DNA of 64,000 nt from Paenibacillus sp. XY044 (GCF_002257645.1 NZ_NQMO01000001.1:310001-374000), one strand, 5' to 3'; counted from the first letter of the stretch, positions 1-8,854 are shown. The notes: a model not told the origin generated them from the sequence alone. Numbers and translations: made by a program.

Positions 1-87
1 TCGTTTGCGCTCGACATGCACATCGATACGGACGAAGCCAACGCAGCTGGCGCCAAAACCGGAGATACGGCTGAAATTGTTGACTAA
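1..87 (+). CDS. pduL: C-terminal end of PduL-type phosphate acyltransferase (partial)
   Basis: Only the last 28 codons are visible, open at the left edge and ending in TAA at 85-87. The frame reads SFALDMHIDTDEANAAGAKT and then GDTAEIVD. The HIDTDEANAA segment is a hallmark of the C-terminal half of PduL-type phosphotransacylases, which move an acyl group between CoA and phosphate, linking acetyl- or propionyl-CoA to the acyl phosphate. The histidine in this stretch belongs to the family's metal-binding set. A terminator follows directly, so the gene ends its transcript. Identification rests on this short motif only. Confidence 0.7.
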   Translation, partial: SFALDMHIDTDEANAAGAKTGDTAEIVD

Positions 88-117
88 AAGCGATTGACCG
101 GCCGGCTGGCCTGTAGA

Positions 118-143
118 ACGGGGGAGAATTCCCTCGTTTTTTT
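118..143 (+). terminator. Rho-independent terminator after pduL
   Basis: An 8-bp stem (118-125 with 130-137, one G-U pair) with a 4-nt loop runs into seven T residues. It lies 30 bases after the pduL stop and separates it from miaB. Confidence 0.75.
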
Positions 144-316
144 GTTGTTTAACAAATCACATGCTGCATGGCGGTGTCTCCCCAAACAACGATTGGGTCA
201 TGCTTATACATAGATGGAAGTCCCGGCAATCAGTAGATATGCCATTAGGTTCATGCTATAATTTATTAGAATGTCGTTTAACAGGGGTTCCCTGGATTAA
301 AGGAGTGGTCAACAGC

Positions 317-1879
317 ATGGCAAAGGAAACGAAGGATTACTCCAAATATTTTGATTTCTCCGATGCCAAGGTTCTGTCAGAGGACGAATTCGGGAAGACG
401 ATCCGGATCAAGGGCCGTGAGATTCATATTATTTCGGAGCCTAACCATAGACAAAGCAAGAAACGGCGCAAGGAAGACGTTCAAGTGCTGTATGAGAACA
501 CGGTGCCGCAAGAGCTTCAAGGGATTGGAGCAGGCAAGCATTATATCGTATACACGTTCGGCTGCCAGATGAACGAGCATGATTCCGAGACGATCAAGGG
601 CATGCTGGAGATGATGGGCTACACCGCTACTGAAGATCGCAAGGAAGCGGATATCATTCTGCTGAACACGTGCGCCATCCGTGAGAACGCGGAAGATAAA
701 GTATTCGGCGAGCTCGGTCATCTCAAGCACCTGAAGACCGAGAAGCCCGATATGCTGCTAGGCGTATGCGGTTGCATGTCGCAGGAGGAAGGCGTCGTCA
801 ACCGGATCATGCAGAAGCACGGCTTCGTGGACATGATCTTCGGTACGCACAATATTCACCGGCTGCCGATGCTCATTAAGGAAGCGTTATTCAGCAAAGA
901 GATGGTCGTGGAAGTGTGGTCCAAGGAAGGCGACATCATTGAGAACCTGCCGAAGAAGCGCGAGGGACTGCGGGCGTGGGTCAACATTATGTACGGCTGC
1001 GACAAGTTCTGTACATATTGCATCGTTCCGTTTACCCGGGGCAAAGAGCGTTCCCGCCGTCCGGAAGACGTGATCGCCGAGGTCCGCGATTTGGCGCGCC
1101 AAGGCTTCAAGGAGATTACCCTTCTCGGTCAGAACGTGAACGCTTACGGCAAAGATTTTGCCGATATCCGGTACTCGTTCGCCGACCTGATGGACGATAT
1201 CCGCAAGATTGACATCCCGCGCGTCCGGTTTACGACGTCACATCCACGGGATTTCGACGATCATCTGGTAGAGGTCCTCGGCAAAGGAGGCAACCTTGTC
1301 GAGCATATTCACCTGCCGGTACAGTCAGGCAATAGCGAAATCCTCAAAATTATGGGCCGGAAGTATACCCGCGAAATTTACCTGGAGCTGGTTGGCAAGC
1401 TGAAGGCGACTGTGCCGGGCCTGGTACTGACGACCGACATCATCGTCGGCTTCCCGGGCGAAACCGAAGAGCAGTTCGGGGATACGCTGAGCCTGGTGCG
1501 CGAGGTCGGCTTTGACTCGGCGTACACGTTTATCTATTCCCCTCGGGAAGGAACGCCGGCGGCCGTCATGGAAGACAATGTGTCCATGGAAGTGAAGAGA
1601 GAGCGCCTGCAGCGTCTCAACAGAACGATTGAGGAATACAGCCGCAAGAGCCATGAAAATCTTCGCGGGCAGATCGTCGAGGTGCTGGTGGAAGGAGAGA
1701 GCAAAAATAACGCCGCCATCCTGGCGGGAAGAACTCGCACCAGCAAGCTCGTCCATTTTGAAGGCAGCAAGGAATTGATCGGCAGCTTCGTAAACGTTAA
1801 AATTACGGATGCGATGACTTGGTACATCAAAGGAGAAGTCGTGGATGTGCCGTCGGCACAGGCAGCGGTAACTCAGTAA
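317..1879 (+). CDS. miaB: tRNA-2-methylthio-N6-dimethylallyladenosine synthase MiaB
   Basis: A 520-residue radical-SAM methylthiotransferase that adds the 2-methylthio group to i6A37 of tRNAs reading UNN codons. The N-terminal MTTase domain has the first cluster cysteines at about C83 (FGCQMNE), C119 and C153; the radical-SAM CxxxCxxC motif is C228/C232/C235 (GCDKFCTYC); a TRAM domain lies at about 445-510. The frame stays open upstream to 161, but ATG 317 has a good ribosome site (AAAGGAGTGG) and starts a protein of normal length, so I chose it. The first 70 residues are a charged extension common in Bacillales MiaB. It lies upstream of ricA, an order known from Bacillales. Confidence 0.95.
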   Translation: MAKETKDYSKYFDFSDAKVLSEDEFGKTIRIKGREIHIISEPNHRQSKKRRKEDVQVLYENTVPQELQGIGAGKHYIVYTFGCQMNEHDSETIKGMLEMMGYTATEDRKEADIILLNTCAIRENAEDKVFGELGHLKHLKTEKPDMLLGVCGCMSQEEGVVNRIMQKHGFVDMIFGTHNIHRLPMLIKEALFSKEMVVEVWSKEGDIIENLPKKREGLRAWVNIMYGCDKFCTYCIVPFTRGKERSRRPEDVIAEVRDLARQGFKEITLLGQNVNAYGKDFADIRYSFADLMDDIRKIDIPRVRFTTSHPRDFDDHLVEVLGKGGNLVEHIHLPVQSGNSEILKIMGRKYTREIYLELVGKLKATVPGLVLTTDIIVGFPGETEEQFGDTLSLVREVGFDSAYTFIYSPREGTPAAVMEDNVSMEVKRERLQRLNRTIEEYSRKSHENLRGQIVEVLVEGESKNNAAILAGRTRTSKLVHFEGSKELIGSFVNVKITDAMTWYIKGEVVDVPSAQAAVTQ

Positions 1880-1911
1880 ATTCCATAACAGAATAGGGGT
1901 ATTGAACCGAG

Positions 1912-2355
1912 ATGGAGAAGGGTCATATCAATAAATACGGCATGATGTCTTATGATACGAAGGATCTTGTGATCCGCGACGATATTATGTCGAAGGCCAA
2001 AGAACTGGCCGGGCTGATTTCCGGAAGTGAAGAAGTGCAGCAATTTCAGAAAGCGGAGGAGAAAATCCGCAATCATGAGCGCGTACAGAGCCTGATTTCC
2101 ACGATCAAGAAGAAACAGAAAGAAATCGTTGCCTTCGAATCTTTCCAAAATGCAGAAATGGTTGCCAAAATCGAGAAGGAAATCGAAGTGCTGCAGGACG
2201 AAATCGATGGGATTCCACTCGTGAATGAGTTTCAGCAAAGCCAAAGCGATATTAACTATTTGCTGCAGCTGGTCATTTCCGTCATCCATGATACGGTGTC
2301 GGAAAAGGTCAACGTGGAAGCGGGAACGGAAGCGCCTCCTTCCAACTGCGGCTAA
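1912..2355 (+). CDS. ricA: RicA (YmcA) RNase Y / sporulation-competence cofactor
   Basis: A 147-residue mostly helical, highly charged protein of the YlbF/YmcA family. In B. subtilis RicA works with RicF and RicT as an Fe-S-containing complex that steers RNase Y mRNA maturation and promotes biofilm formation, competence and sporulation. The heptad-rich core (residues 25-130), the segment IPLVNEFQQSQSDINYLLQL and the cysteine near the C-terminus match the family. Position directly after miaB also fits. The start is uncertain: ATG 1912 has only GGGG 13 bases upstream, and ATG 1942 or 1945 (MMSYDTKD...) would line up better with B. subtilis YmcA. A terminator follows. Confidence 0.88.
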   Translation: MEKGHINKYGMMSYDTKDLVIRDDIMSKAKELAGLISGSEEVQQFQKAEEKIRNHERVQSLISTIKKKQKEIVAFESFQNAEMVAKIEKEIEVLQDEIDGIPLVNEFQQSQSDINYLLQLVISVIHDTVSEKVNVEAGTEAPPSNCG

Positions 2356-2362
2356 CCTTTAC

Positions 2363-2395
2363 AAGGCTGCGGACGAGACGTCCGCGCCTTTTTTT
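2363..2395 (+). terminator. Rho-independent terminator after ricA
   Basis: A 12-bp stem interrupted by one bulged base (AAGGC-GCGGACG against CGTCCGC-GCCTT) with a 3-nt loop, followed by seven T residues. Confidence 0.85.
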
Positions 2396-2665
2396 CAAAT
2401 GCAGATCGCATGGCTTTCGTGGTTTCGCTGAGTACCTGAATAACATCGGAGCGAAGGCCCCACGCCGTGGGGTTCTTTTTCGTCATCGGGAAACACGGGG
2501 AGCTAGGCGGTATGCTATTCAGCCAGCTCTGGGATAGAGCAGACGAATTTGGTTAAACATGAACGTAAACAGTTATCACTGACAACATCGAGTAACGAAG
2601 GCGGCTCCCCCGGCATCGTAAGCTTGGGGCAGTACGCGAAAAATGACAGCATGGGGGAGACGACA
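2396..2665 (+). other. Intergenic region with a small GC hairpin
   Basis: About 270 bases between ricA's terminator and the thioesterase. It holds a 6-bp hairpin (CCCCAC-GCC-GTGGGG, 2458-2472) followed by TTCTTTTT, a stem that recurs exactly at 37017 and 51722. A TTG-started in-frame extension of the thioesterase (from 2549) has no homology-like content. I see no clear promoter. Confidence 0.5.
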
Positions 2666-3067
2666 ATGAACGCTTTGGAACAAATGGTGGCCCGTGGACA
2701 GGATTCGTTCTGGGCATATCTCGGCTGCGAGCTGGTTTCCGCAAACAAGGAAGAAGTGGTCATTGCGTTGGATGCCAAGCAGCACCACACCAATTCCATG
2801 GGCATCATCCACGGGGGCGTGCTGACTTCCCTGATGGACCAGGCGATGGGGATGGTAGCGACGGCGGCTAAAAATATCGATAGCTGCGTCACCACCGACA
2901 TTAACGTGCACTTTATGAATGCGATGGTTCCGGGGAGATTGACGGTCACGGCAAGGGTTCTGAACGAAGCGGGCCGGTCTCTCGTGACCGAAGCGAAAAT
3001 CAATGACAACGACGGCACATTGGCTTGTATGGCAACGGCTACGTTCCGGGTGGTAAACCGCAAGTAG
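2666..3067 (+). CDS. PaaI-like hotdog-fold acyl-CoA thioesterase
   Basis: 133 residues of the hotdog thioesterase family (4HBT/PaaI-like), which hydrolyses acyl- or phenylacetyl-type CoA esters in the cytosol. The core motif with the active-site region is NSMGIIHGGVLTSLMDQAMG (residues 37-56), followed by the family's VTTDINVHFMNAMVPG strand-turn. ATG 2666 is preceded by GGGGGAGA at ideal spacing and gives the usual family length; upstream in-frame TTG codons add residues without homologous look and were rejected. It appears monocistronic, with the NAD-salvage promoter beginning 66 bases after its stop. The exact acyl substrate cannot be told. Confidence 0.85.
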   Translation: MNALEQMVARGQDSFWAYLGCELVSANKEEVVIALDAKQHHTNSMGIIHGGVLTSLMDQAMGMVATAAKNIDSCVTTDINVHFMNAMVPGRLTVTARVLNEAGRSLVTEAKINDNDGTLACMATATFRVVNRK

Positions 3068-3132
3068 CATTTGACGAATTCGCAATTTCGTGCAGAACAC
3101 AATACAAGGCTACACAACATAGGCAGAATGAC

Positions 3133-3160
3133 TTGACATTTTTCATCAATAGTTCATAAT
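3133..3160 (+). promoter_or_regulatory. Sigma-A-type promoter of the NAD-salvage genes
   Basis: TTGACA (3133-3138), 16-bp spacer, CATAAT (3155-3160), about 40 bases ahead of the Nudix gene start. It should drive the Nudix gene and pncA, and possibly pncB. Confidence 0.7.
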
Positions 3161-3198
3161 GAAAGTATCAAAAAGATGTTATGTGGTGTGGTGATAAG

Positions 3199-4005
3199 AT
3201 GACAGAGAATGAGAAAGCAAGCGGCAGACCGAAGGAGAAGACCGCCGAGGAGATGGGGTACTCCCCGAAGAAATACCGCACGCCTGACGGCGTTCCCGCG
3301 GACATTGTGATGTTTACGCTGACCAAGCGCGAGCGCAAGACCGTAACCAAAACGCTGCCGATCCGGGAGCTCAAGGTCATGCTGATCCGCCGGAAATCTT
3401 GGCCGTTTGCGGGGATGTGGGCGCTTCCCGGAGGATTTTGCCAGGAAAGCGAATCGATCTATGACGCGGCGAAGCGTGAGCTCAAGGAAGAAACCGGGGT
3501 TGACGGCGGTCATCTAGAGTATCTAGGCGTCTACAGCAAGCCGGGAAGAGACCCGCGCGGTTGGATTATCAGCAACGCCTTCTTCGCCCTGGTGGAAGAA
3601 TGGATGCTGGAGAGCAGACAGGCAGCGGACGATGCCGGAGAGGTCGGTCTGTTCGGAATCGATGAGGTGCTGAACGAGCTGGAACTGGCTTTTGACCACC
3701 GGGAGATCATCCAGGATGCCTACCACCGGATCCAGCAGCAGATGCTGCATTCCACCATTGCACGGCAGTTTTTGCCCGAGCAGTTTACGTTAAGTGAGCT
3801 GTACCAAGTCATCCAAACGGTCGTACCGGAATTCAGCGAGCCGAATTTTATCCGTAAAATTACGTCTACGCGCAGCCGGCAGGGGATTTTGGAAGAAGTA
3901 CGCGACGAGAACGGAAATCCGCTGAGCTCCAATCAGTATTCCCAGCGACCGGCACAGCTGTACCGTTTCACCGATTACGTGCCGCTGCTGTCCATTTATA
4001 CCTAA
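3199..4005 (+). CDS. NrtR-like Nudix-winged-helix protein of NAD metabolism
   Basis: 268 residues: an N-terminal Nudix domain (about 30-170) and a C-terminal winged-helix region (about 180-265). The Nudix box is complete (G79-x5-E85-x7-RE-L-x-EE-x-G-V), so ADP-ribose or NADH pyrophosphatase activity is possible. NrtR repressors have this architecture, bind ADP-ribose and control NAD genes, although many have lost catalytic residues. The next genes are nicotinamidase and nicotinate phosphoribosyltransferase, which supports a role in NAD salvage. ATG 3199 follows GGTGATAAG; the in-frame ATG 3181 lacks a ribosome site. Whether it is regulator, enzyme or both cannot be decided from the sequence. 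Confidence 0.8.
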   Translation: MTENEKASGRPKEKTAEEMGYSPKKYRTPDGVPADIVMFTLTKRERKTVTKTLPIRELKVMLIRRKSWPFAGMWALPGGFCQESESIYDAAKRELKEETGVDGGHLEYLGVYSKPGRDPRGWIISNAFFALVEEWMLESRQAADDAGEVGLFGIDEVLNELELAFDHREIIQDAYHRIQQQMLHSTIARQFLPEQFTLSELYQVIQTVVPEFSEPNFIRKITSTRSRQGILEEVRDENGNPLSSNQYSQRPAQLYRFTDYVPLLSIYT

Positions 4006-4019
4006 GGGAGTGAAGGTAG

Positions 4020-4568
4020 ATGAAAGCACTGATCGTTATCGATTTCACGAATGATTTTGTCGACGGAAGCCTGCCAGTAGGGCAGCCCGCGGTGGATATC
4101 GCACCGGCGGTAGCCGCCATCACCAAAGACTTCATGGATCGCGGCGATTGGGTCGTCATGGCTGTGGATCTGCATGAGAAGGACGATCCTCACCATCCGG
4201 AAACGAAACTGTTTCCTCCTCACAACCTTCGCGGCACGCGGGGTAGAGAACTGTACGGCCCGCTGGAGAAGGTATACAATGACCATCGCGATGCGATTTA
4301 CTGGATGGACAAAACGCGGTACAGCGCTTTTTGCGGAACGGATCTCGAACTCAAATTGAGGGAGCGCGGTATCACCGAAGTGCATCTCATCGGGGTATGC
4401 ACGGATATTTGCGTGCTGCACACCGCCGTTGAGGCGTACAACAAGGGCTTCGGCATCACCGTGTACGAAGACGCTGTAGCCAGCTTCAACCCGGATGGAC
4501 ATACGTGGGCGCTGCAGCATTTTAAAAACAGTTTGGGTGCGCAAGTCATAAAAGGAGCAAAGCAGTAA
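4020..4568 (+). CDS. pncA: Nicotinamidase PncA (isochorismatase-like)
   Basis: 182 residues of the cysteine hydrolase family, converting nicotinamide to nicotinate in the Preiss-Handler NAD salvage route. The catalytic triad is visible: D8 (VIDFTNDF), K98 (MDKTRYSAF) and C131 (GVCTDICVLHTA). The metal-binding stretch VDLHEKDDPHH (D50, H52, H58/H59) is also present. It starts 14 bases after the Nudix gene, with its ribosome site (GGGAGTGAAGG) in the gap, so the two are co-transcribed. pncB follows 66 bases later. Length is typical. Confidence 0.92.
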   Translation: MKALIVIDFTNDFVDGSLPVGQPAVDIAPAVAAITKDFMDRGDWVVMAVDLHEKDDPHHPETKLFPPHNLRGTRGRELYGPLEKVYNDHRDAIYWMDKTRYSAFCGTDLELKLRERGITEVHLIGVCTDICVLHTAVEAYNKGFGITVYEDAVASFNPDGHTWALQHFKNSLGAQVIKGAKQ

Positions 4569-4634
4569 AGCTTCTACGGCCCGGGACACCGGGCCTGCTG
4601 ACATGATCGGCGTACCAGCAAGGAGGAACTCGTG

Positions 4635-6086
4635 ATGCAGACAATGGGTCTGGCCTTACACACGGATAAATACCAAATCAACATGATGTACGTGCATTGG
4701 GTGAACGGCTCACACCGGCAGAAAGCGGTGTTCGAGGCTTACTTCCGCAAGCTGCCCTTCGGTAATGGGTATGCGGTTTTTGCCGGCCTGGAACGTATCG
4801 TGCATTACATAGCCAATCTCCGGTTTACCGATGAGGATATTAAGTATTTGTCCGAACAGGAAGAGAATTACGATTCGGCTTTTTTGGAGGAATTGAAGCA
4901 GTTCCGGTTTTGCGGCACACTGCACTCGATGAAGGAAGGAGCACTCGTCTTTCCAAACGAGCCGTTGATCCGTGTGGAAGGCACCATTATGGAAGCCCAA
5001 CTGGTGGAGACGGCACTGCTCAATTTCATGAACTTCCAGACGCTGATCGCCACCAAGGCATCACGGATCAAGCAGGTCGCCGGCGATGATATTTTGCTCG
5101 AATTCGGCACGCGCCGGGCGCAGGAGGCCGATGCGGCGGTATGGGGGGCACGGGCGGCCTATGTGGCCGGTTTTCACGCAACCTCCAATATGCTCGCAGG
5201 GGAAAAATTCGGTATCCCGACGAAAGGAACGCATGCCCATTCATGGGTACAGACCTTCGAAAACGAACAGGCGGCGTTCGACGTCTATGCCAAGGTCATG
5301 CCCGATCAGGTCACGCTCTTAGTAGACACGTACGACACGCTGAAGAGCGGTGTACCGCATGCGATCGAAACGGCCAAAAAGCTGGAAGCGATGGGCAAGA
5401 AGATGAACGCCATCCGCCTGGACAGCGGAGACCTGGCGTACTTATCGATCAAAGCCCGCGAGATGCTCGATCAGGCTGGACTGAACTATGTGAAGATCGT
5501 GGCATCGAACGACTTGGACGAAAACACGATTTTTAACCTGAAGGCGCAGGGCGCCCGGATCGATACGTGGGGCGTAGGTACCCAGTTGATTACGGCAGCT
5601 GACCAGCCGGCGCTGGGCGGTGTCTATAAGCTTGTGGAGCGGGAGATCAAGGGCGAGATGGTACCGACCATCAAAATATCGGGGAATCCCGAAAAGGTTT
5701 CGACGCCGGGCAAAAAGAATATCTACCGGATCGTGGATCGGGTCAGCCGGAAAGCAACCGCGGATTATATCGCTTTTCCGGACGAAAAGAAACCGCATGA
5801 CGGCCTCCGTTTGAAGCTGTTTAATCCGCAGCACCCGTATTTGCAGAAATATGTGAAGAACTACGATGCCATCGAAATGCTCACTCCGGTTTTCGAGAAT
5901 GGACTGCTGGTGTACAAACTGCCGACGCTGGATGAAATCCGGGAGTACCACCAGGAGCAGATGCAGCTGTTCTGGCCGGAATACTTGCGTAAGTTGAACC
6001 CGGAAATTTACCGCATCAATATTAGCGAGAAGGTATGGGACCTGAAGCAGAAGATGGTGGCCGAATATATGCAGCAGGATGAGTAG
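4635..6086 (+). CDS. pncB: Nicotinate phosphoribosyltransferase
   Basis: 483 residues catalysing nicotinate + PRPP + ATP to nicotinate mononucleotide, the step after PncA. Family signatures include HTDKYQINMMYVHW at the N-terminus, LEFGTRRAQEADAAVWGARA and GTHAHSWVQTF around the substrate site (about residues 155-210), and LDSGDLAYLSIKAREMLD in the phosphate-binding half. A strong ribosome site (AAGGAGGA) precedes GTG 4632 and ATG 4635; ATG is preferred. It forms a functional cluster with the Nudix protein and pncA. Confidence 0.95.
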   Translation: MQTMGLALHTDKYQINMMYVHWVNGSHRQKAVFEAYFRKLPFGNGYAVFAGLERIVHYIANLRFTDEDIKYLSEQEENYDSAFLEELKQFRFCGTLHSMKEGALVFPNEPLIRVEGTIMEAQLVETALLNFMNFQTLIATKASRIKQVAGDDILLEFGTRRAQEADAAVWGARAAYVAGFHATSNMLAGEKFGIPTKGTHAHSWVQTFENEQAAFDVYAKVMPDQVTLLVDTYDTLKSGVPHAIETAKKLEAMGKKMNAIRLDSGDLAYLSIKAREMLDQAGLNYVKIVASNDLDENTIFNLKAQGARIDTWGVGTQLITAADQPALGGVYKLVEREIKGEMVPTIKISGNPEKVSTPGKKNIYRIVDRVSRKATADYIAFPDEKKPHDGLRLKLFNPQHPYLQKYVKNYDAIEMLTPVFENGLLVYKLPTLDEIREYHQEQMQLFWPEYLRKLNPEIYRINISEKVWDLKQKMVAEYMQQDE

Positions 6087-6452
6087 CTTGCTGCGAATGG
6101 GATGATGGGAGGGGGGACCAAGAGTCGCCCCTTTTTCTTTAGATATGAAGAAGTATAAGCTTCGGAAGCCCGGGATTCCTTATATCGCAACAAAAAACCA
6201 CCGCTGCATGCGGCCGGGCATAGGGGAATTATTTCTCGGGAAAGCGCAAAATCAGGCATGCTCCGATGTACTTCCTGATCATTCGACAAAAGTCGATCGT
6301 ATGGCCGTTGATGATTGTTGTGACGTTGCCCTGCTCGCAACATTTCATGCCATACTATTATGCCGGACAGGGAAGGTGTCGGGTTCGTCCTTTGTATTTT
6401 GAAAGGGACCTTGTGCAGAGGTATAATATGGGCAATCTGTAAGGAGGGACAA
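6087..6452 (+). other. Intergenic region: weak terminator and a degenerate repeat copy
   Basis: After pncB there is an imperfect GC hairpin running into TTTTT (6109-6137, one mismatch), a probable weak terminator. At about 6142-6200 lies an imperfect inverted repeat whose two arms resemble the first hairpin of the 111-bp repeats at 13241-13462. The right end carries a good promoter (6399-6427). I find no convincing gene here. Confidence 0.5.
6399..6427 (+). promoter_or_regulatory. Sigma-A-type promoter of the oxidoreductase gene
   Basis: TTGAAA (6399-6404), exact 17-bp spacer, consensus TATAAT (6422-6427), 25 bases before the ATG at 6453, which has AAGGAGGG upstream. Confidence 0.85.
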
Positions 6453-7469
6453 ATGAGTATGGAAAAGTTTCAGGCATTTATGGTCCGTAAAGATGAGAAC
6501 GGCGGTTTTCAGAGCGGCATCGAAACGCTGACCGAGGATCAGCTGCCGCCCGGCGATGTGACAATCCGGGTCCACTATTCGGGAGTGAATTACAAGGACG
6601 GCTTGGCAAGCCTCCCCGATGGGAAGGTCGTTACCCGGTACCCGATGGTTCCGGGCATTGACCTGGCGGGTGAAGTCACGCAATCGGAGCACCCGGCGTT
6701 TAAGGTCGGAGACCAGGTGCTGTGCACGGGGTATGGTGTGGGGACCGACCATTTTGGAGGATTCAGTGAGTACGCCCGCCTTAAAGGCGAATGGCTTGTA
6801 CATCTCCCGAAGGGACTCAGCATGCGTGAGGCGATGGGAATCGGGACGGCCGGCTTTACGGCCGCCCTATCGGTGGACTCTTTGATCCGAAGCGGGGTCA
6901 CGCCGGACAGCGGGGAGGTACTGGTGACCGGAGCGACAGGTGGCGTCGGCAGCTTTGCCGTCAGCATGTTGTCCCGGCTGGGGTATCAAGTCACCGCCAG
7001 CACGGGCAAGCTGGAGGCGCAGAAGGAATGGCTCACCGGACTTGGAGCACATGCCGTCGTCGGCAGGGAAGACATTTCCGCTCCGGTTAAAGGCGTCTTG
7101 GCCACAAGCCGCTGGGCCGGCGTGGTCGATCCGGTAGGCGGTCCTCAGCTGGGGACGCTGCTGAAAAGCGTTAAGTACGGCGGCGGCATCGCCCTCTCTG
7201 GATTGACCGGAGGATCGGCGTTCGACAGTACGGTCCACCCGTTTATCCTGCGCGGAGTCAACCTGCTCGGGATCGATTCCGTATTCTGTCCAAAGGAGAC
7301 CCGGAGCCGGGTCTGGAATTTGCTCGGATCGGCATGGAAGCCGGAAACGGCGTTATCCGAAGGATTGGCCGAATGCGGATTGAGCGAACTGCCGGACGTC
7401 CTGGCGGCGATTCTACGCGGAGAAGCCGTGGGACGGACGCTGCTTAGCCTGGAATCATTGCCCGAGTGA
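6453..7469 (+). CDS. YhdH/AcuI-type quinone oxidoreductase (acrylyl-CoA reductase family)
   Basis: 338 residues of the zinc-free MDR superfamily. The N-terminal GroES-like domain has VHYSGVNYKDGLA and PGIDLAGEV; the Rossmann domain (about 150-260) has the NADPH-binding VTGATGGVGSFAVSMLSRLG; the segment ALSGLTGG is typical of the YhdH/AcuI group. Characterised members reduce acrylyl-CoA to propionyl-CoA with NADPH, but many are annotated only as quinone oxidoreductases. ATG 6453 has an excellent ribosome site (AAGGAGGG) and its own consensus promoter, so it is an independent unit. Confidence 0.88.
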   Translation: MSMEKFQAFMVRKDENGGFQSGIETLTEDQLPPGDVTIRVHYSGVNYKDGLASLPDGKVVTRYPMVPGIDLAGEVTQSEHPAFKVGDQVLCTGYGVGTDHFGGFSEYARLKGEWLVHLPKGLSMREAMGIGTAGFTAALSVDSLIRSGVTPDSGEVLVTGATGGVGSFAVSMLSRLGYQVTASTGKLEAQKEWLTGLGAHAVVGREDISAPVKGVLATSRWAGVVDPVGGPQLGTLLKSVKYGGGIALSGLTGGSAFDSTVHPFILRGVNLLGIDSVFCPKETRSRVWNLLGSAWKPETALSEGLAECGLSELPDVLAAILRGEAVGRTLLSLESLPE

Positions 7470-7567
7470 ATCACGCTGCATAAACCGTATGCATTGATGG
7501 CATTCTAACCTATATCAGCTTAGTGCCGCTATAATCGGCAACAGGAATCTGGAAGGGATGGACCATC

Positions 7568-8077
7568 ATGAAGAGACGGGTAGCGGGAGTTCTGGCCGGC
7601 ATGCTGCTTACAGCCGCTATGGCCGGATGTGATTCACATGAAGTCGTTAAAAAAGAAACCAAATTATATAATATGCAATCCTATTCGGAGGGAAACCTTC
7701 GGGCGCAATCCCAAGGAAAAGGGCTGAACGGCAAGTTTCTGAAAGAGATGCAGCTTCAGTTCGGGCATGAAGGGGTCCCTCTGACGCATGAGATGTACGC
7801 TGAGGACGGAAGAGGCAATATCAGTTATATGTACATGATCGCCGGCAATCCGCTGCAGTATATTACGCTCCATGTTTTTTCGAACGAAGCCGAGCGGGTC
7901 GAGCGGATTCACAACTGGTACGGCGACCAAAGATTGATCGATACGCCGCGGTCCCGGACGGTCATCTATAATTATTCTACCGCTTCGCTGATTTACACTT
8001 CCTCCGGCAAAGAGAAAGGCAAATACGATGCAGAAGTTAAGAAGGTATTTAACTCCCTCATCGACCGGATGAAATGA
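7568..8077 (+). CDS. Predicted lipoprotein of unknown function
   Basis: 169 residues. The N-terminus is a lipoprotein signal peptide with lipobox AAMAGC (Cys21), so the mature protein should be membrane-anchored outside the cell. The rest (about 150 residues) has alternating strands and several Tyr-rich stretches (YNMQSYSEG, ISYMYMIAG, VIYNYSTASLIYTSS), and I do not recognise a family. A ribosome site (GAAGGG) precedes the ATG and a strong terminator follows, so it is monocistronic. Its neighbours do not suggest a role. Confidence 0.75.
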   Translation: MKRRVAGVLAGMLLTAAMAGCDSHEVVKKETKLYNMQSYSEGNLRAQSQGKGLNGKFLKEMQLQFGHEGVPLTHEMYAEDGRGNISYMYMIAGNPLQYITLHVFSNEAERVERIHNWYGDQRLIDTPRSRTVIYNYSTASLIYTSSGKEKGKYDAEVKKVFNSLIDRMK

Positions 8078-8092
8078 TTGAAGTGAATAACG

Positions 8093-8129
8093 AAATGCCG
8101 GCTCATCCGCGATGAGTCCGGCATTTTTT
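8093..8129. terminator. Strong terminator between convergent lipoprotein and moaB genes
   Basis: An AATGCCGG-(A)CTCATC hairpin with a near-perfect 14-bp stem followed by TTTTTTGTTTT on the plus strand. It may also serve moaB on the minus strand. Confidence 0.85.
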
Positions 8130-8154
8130 GTTTTATCAGGATTTACTGCGCAGC

Positions 8155-8676
8155 CTATTCCTTCTTGTAAATTTCCCGCATGACATGCCTGAGCTCCGGT
8201 ATAATAATTTTCTCCAATGCCAGCTTGACGGCTCCACGGGATCCCGGCATGGAAAAGACGGCGGTCTTGCCGACCGTTCCGGCGATGGCCCGGCTCAGGA
8301 TCGCTGCCGCTCCTATATCCTCCGTAAAGCTCAGATACCGGAAAATTTCCCCGAATCCGGGCATTTCCTTGTCCAGCAGCGAAGAGACTGCCTCGCACGT
8401 CGTGTCTCTAGGCGAAATACCGGTTCCTCCGGTCAGCAGCAGTGCCTCGACATCCGGGCGTGCTGACGCTTCGTGTACCAGCTCGCGGATTCCCTCGTAA
8501 TCGTCCGCCACGATCACATAATCGGCAATCCGGTAGCCCGCTTCCTCCAGCAGGGATATCATCAGCTGCCCGCCGGTATCGGTTTCCTTCGTCCGGGTAT
8601 CCGAGACAGCCACAATCATGCAGGACACGGTCGCGGGTGCCTGGCTGCGATGCTCGTCCACTGATTTCATGTTCAT
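8155..8676 (-). CDS. moaB: MoaB/Mog-type molybdopterin biosynthesis protein
   Basis: 173 residues of the MoaB/Mog fold, which adenylylates molybdopterin during molybdenum cofactor synthesis. The conserved motif LLLTGGTGISPRDTT (about 80-94), the MPGFGEIFRYLSF segment and the FSMPGSRGAVKLALEKII region with the second binding loop are all present. ATG 8676 has an AGGGAG ribosome site. It is convergent with the lipoprotein gene and divergent from the CobW gene; no other molybdenum cofactor gene is in the window, so it stands alone here. Confidence 0.9.
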   Translation of the reverse strand: MNMKSVDEHRSQAPATVSCMIVAVSDTRTKETDTGGQLMISLLEEAGYRIADYVIVADDYEGIRELVHEASARPDVEALLLTGGTGISPRDTTCEAVSSLLDKEMPGFGEIFRYLSFTEDIGAAAILSRAIAGTVGKTAVFSMPGSRGAVKLALEKIIIPELRHVMREIYKKE

Positions 8677-8839
8677 ACTCTATCAACTCCCTACGATCTT
8701 TTATGGCTATTTCACTAGGATAGTCTTTTCCAGATCCCCTTGCAAGTTTAAGGCGACAACGGCAGGGGCCGGCGGTGCAAAGCTTCGAAGGACGGCAAAG
8801 GAAAGAAACCGGACACGCTTGCGGCGGCGATAGGTGCTG

Positions 8840-8854
8840 TAGTACACTGTGCTA
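8840..8854. promoter_or_regulatory. Palindromic operator candidate upstream of the CobW gene
   Basis: TAGTACACTGTGCTA is an odd-length palindrome (TAG-x-ACA-C-TGT-x-CTA). It overlaps a possible -10 (TACACT, 8843-8848) placed 18 bp after TTGCGG. It lies about 36 bases before the GTPase gene. It does not match the B. subtilis Zur, PerR or MntR boxes that I know. Confidence 0.4.

Noticed and set aside
161..316. 52-codon N-terminal extension of miaB
   Set aside because: ATG 317 has a clear AAAGGAGTGG ribosome site and the usual family length; the extension has no ribosome site and unrelated composition.
2549..2665. 39-codon TTG-started extension of the thioesterase
   Set aside because: The extension lacks hotdog-family residues, and ATG 2666 has an ideal ribosome site.
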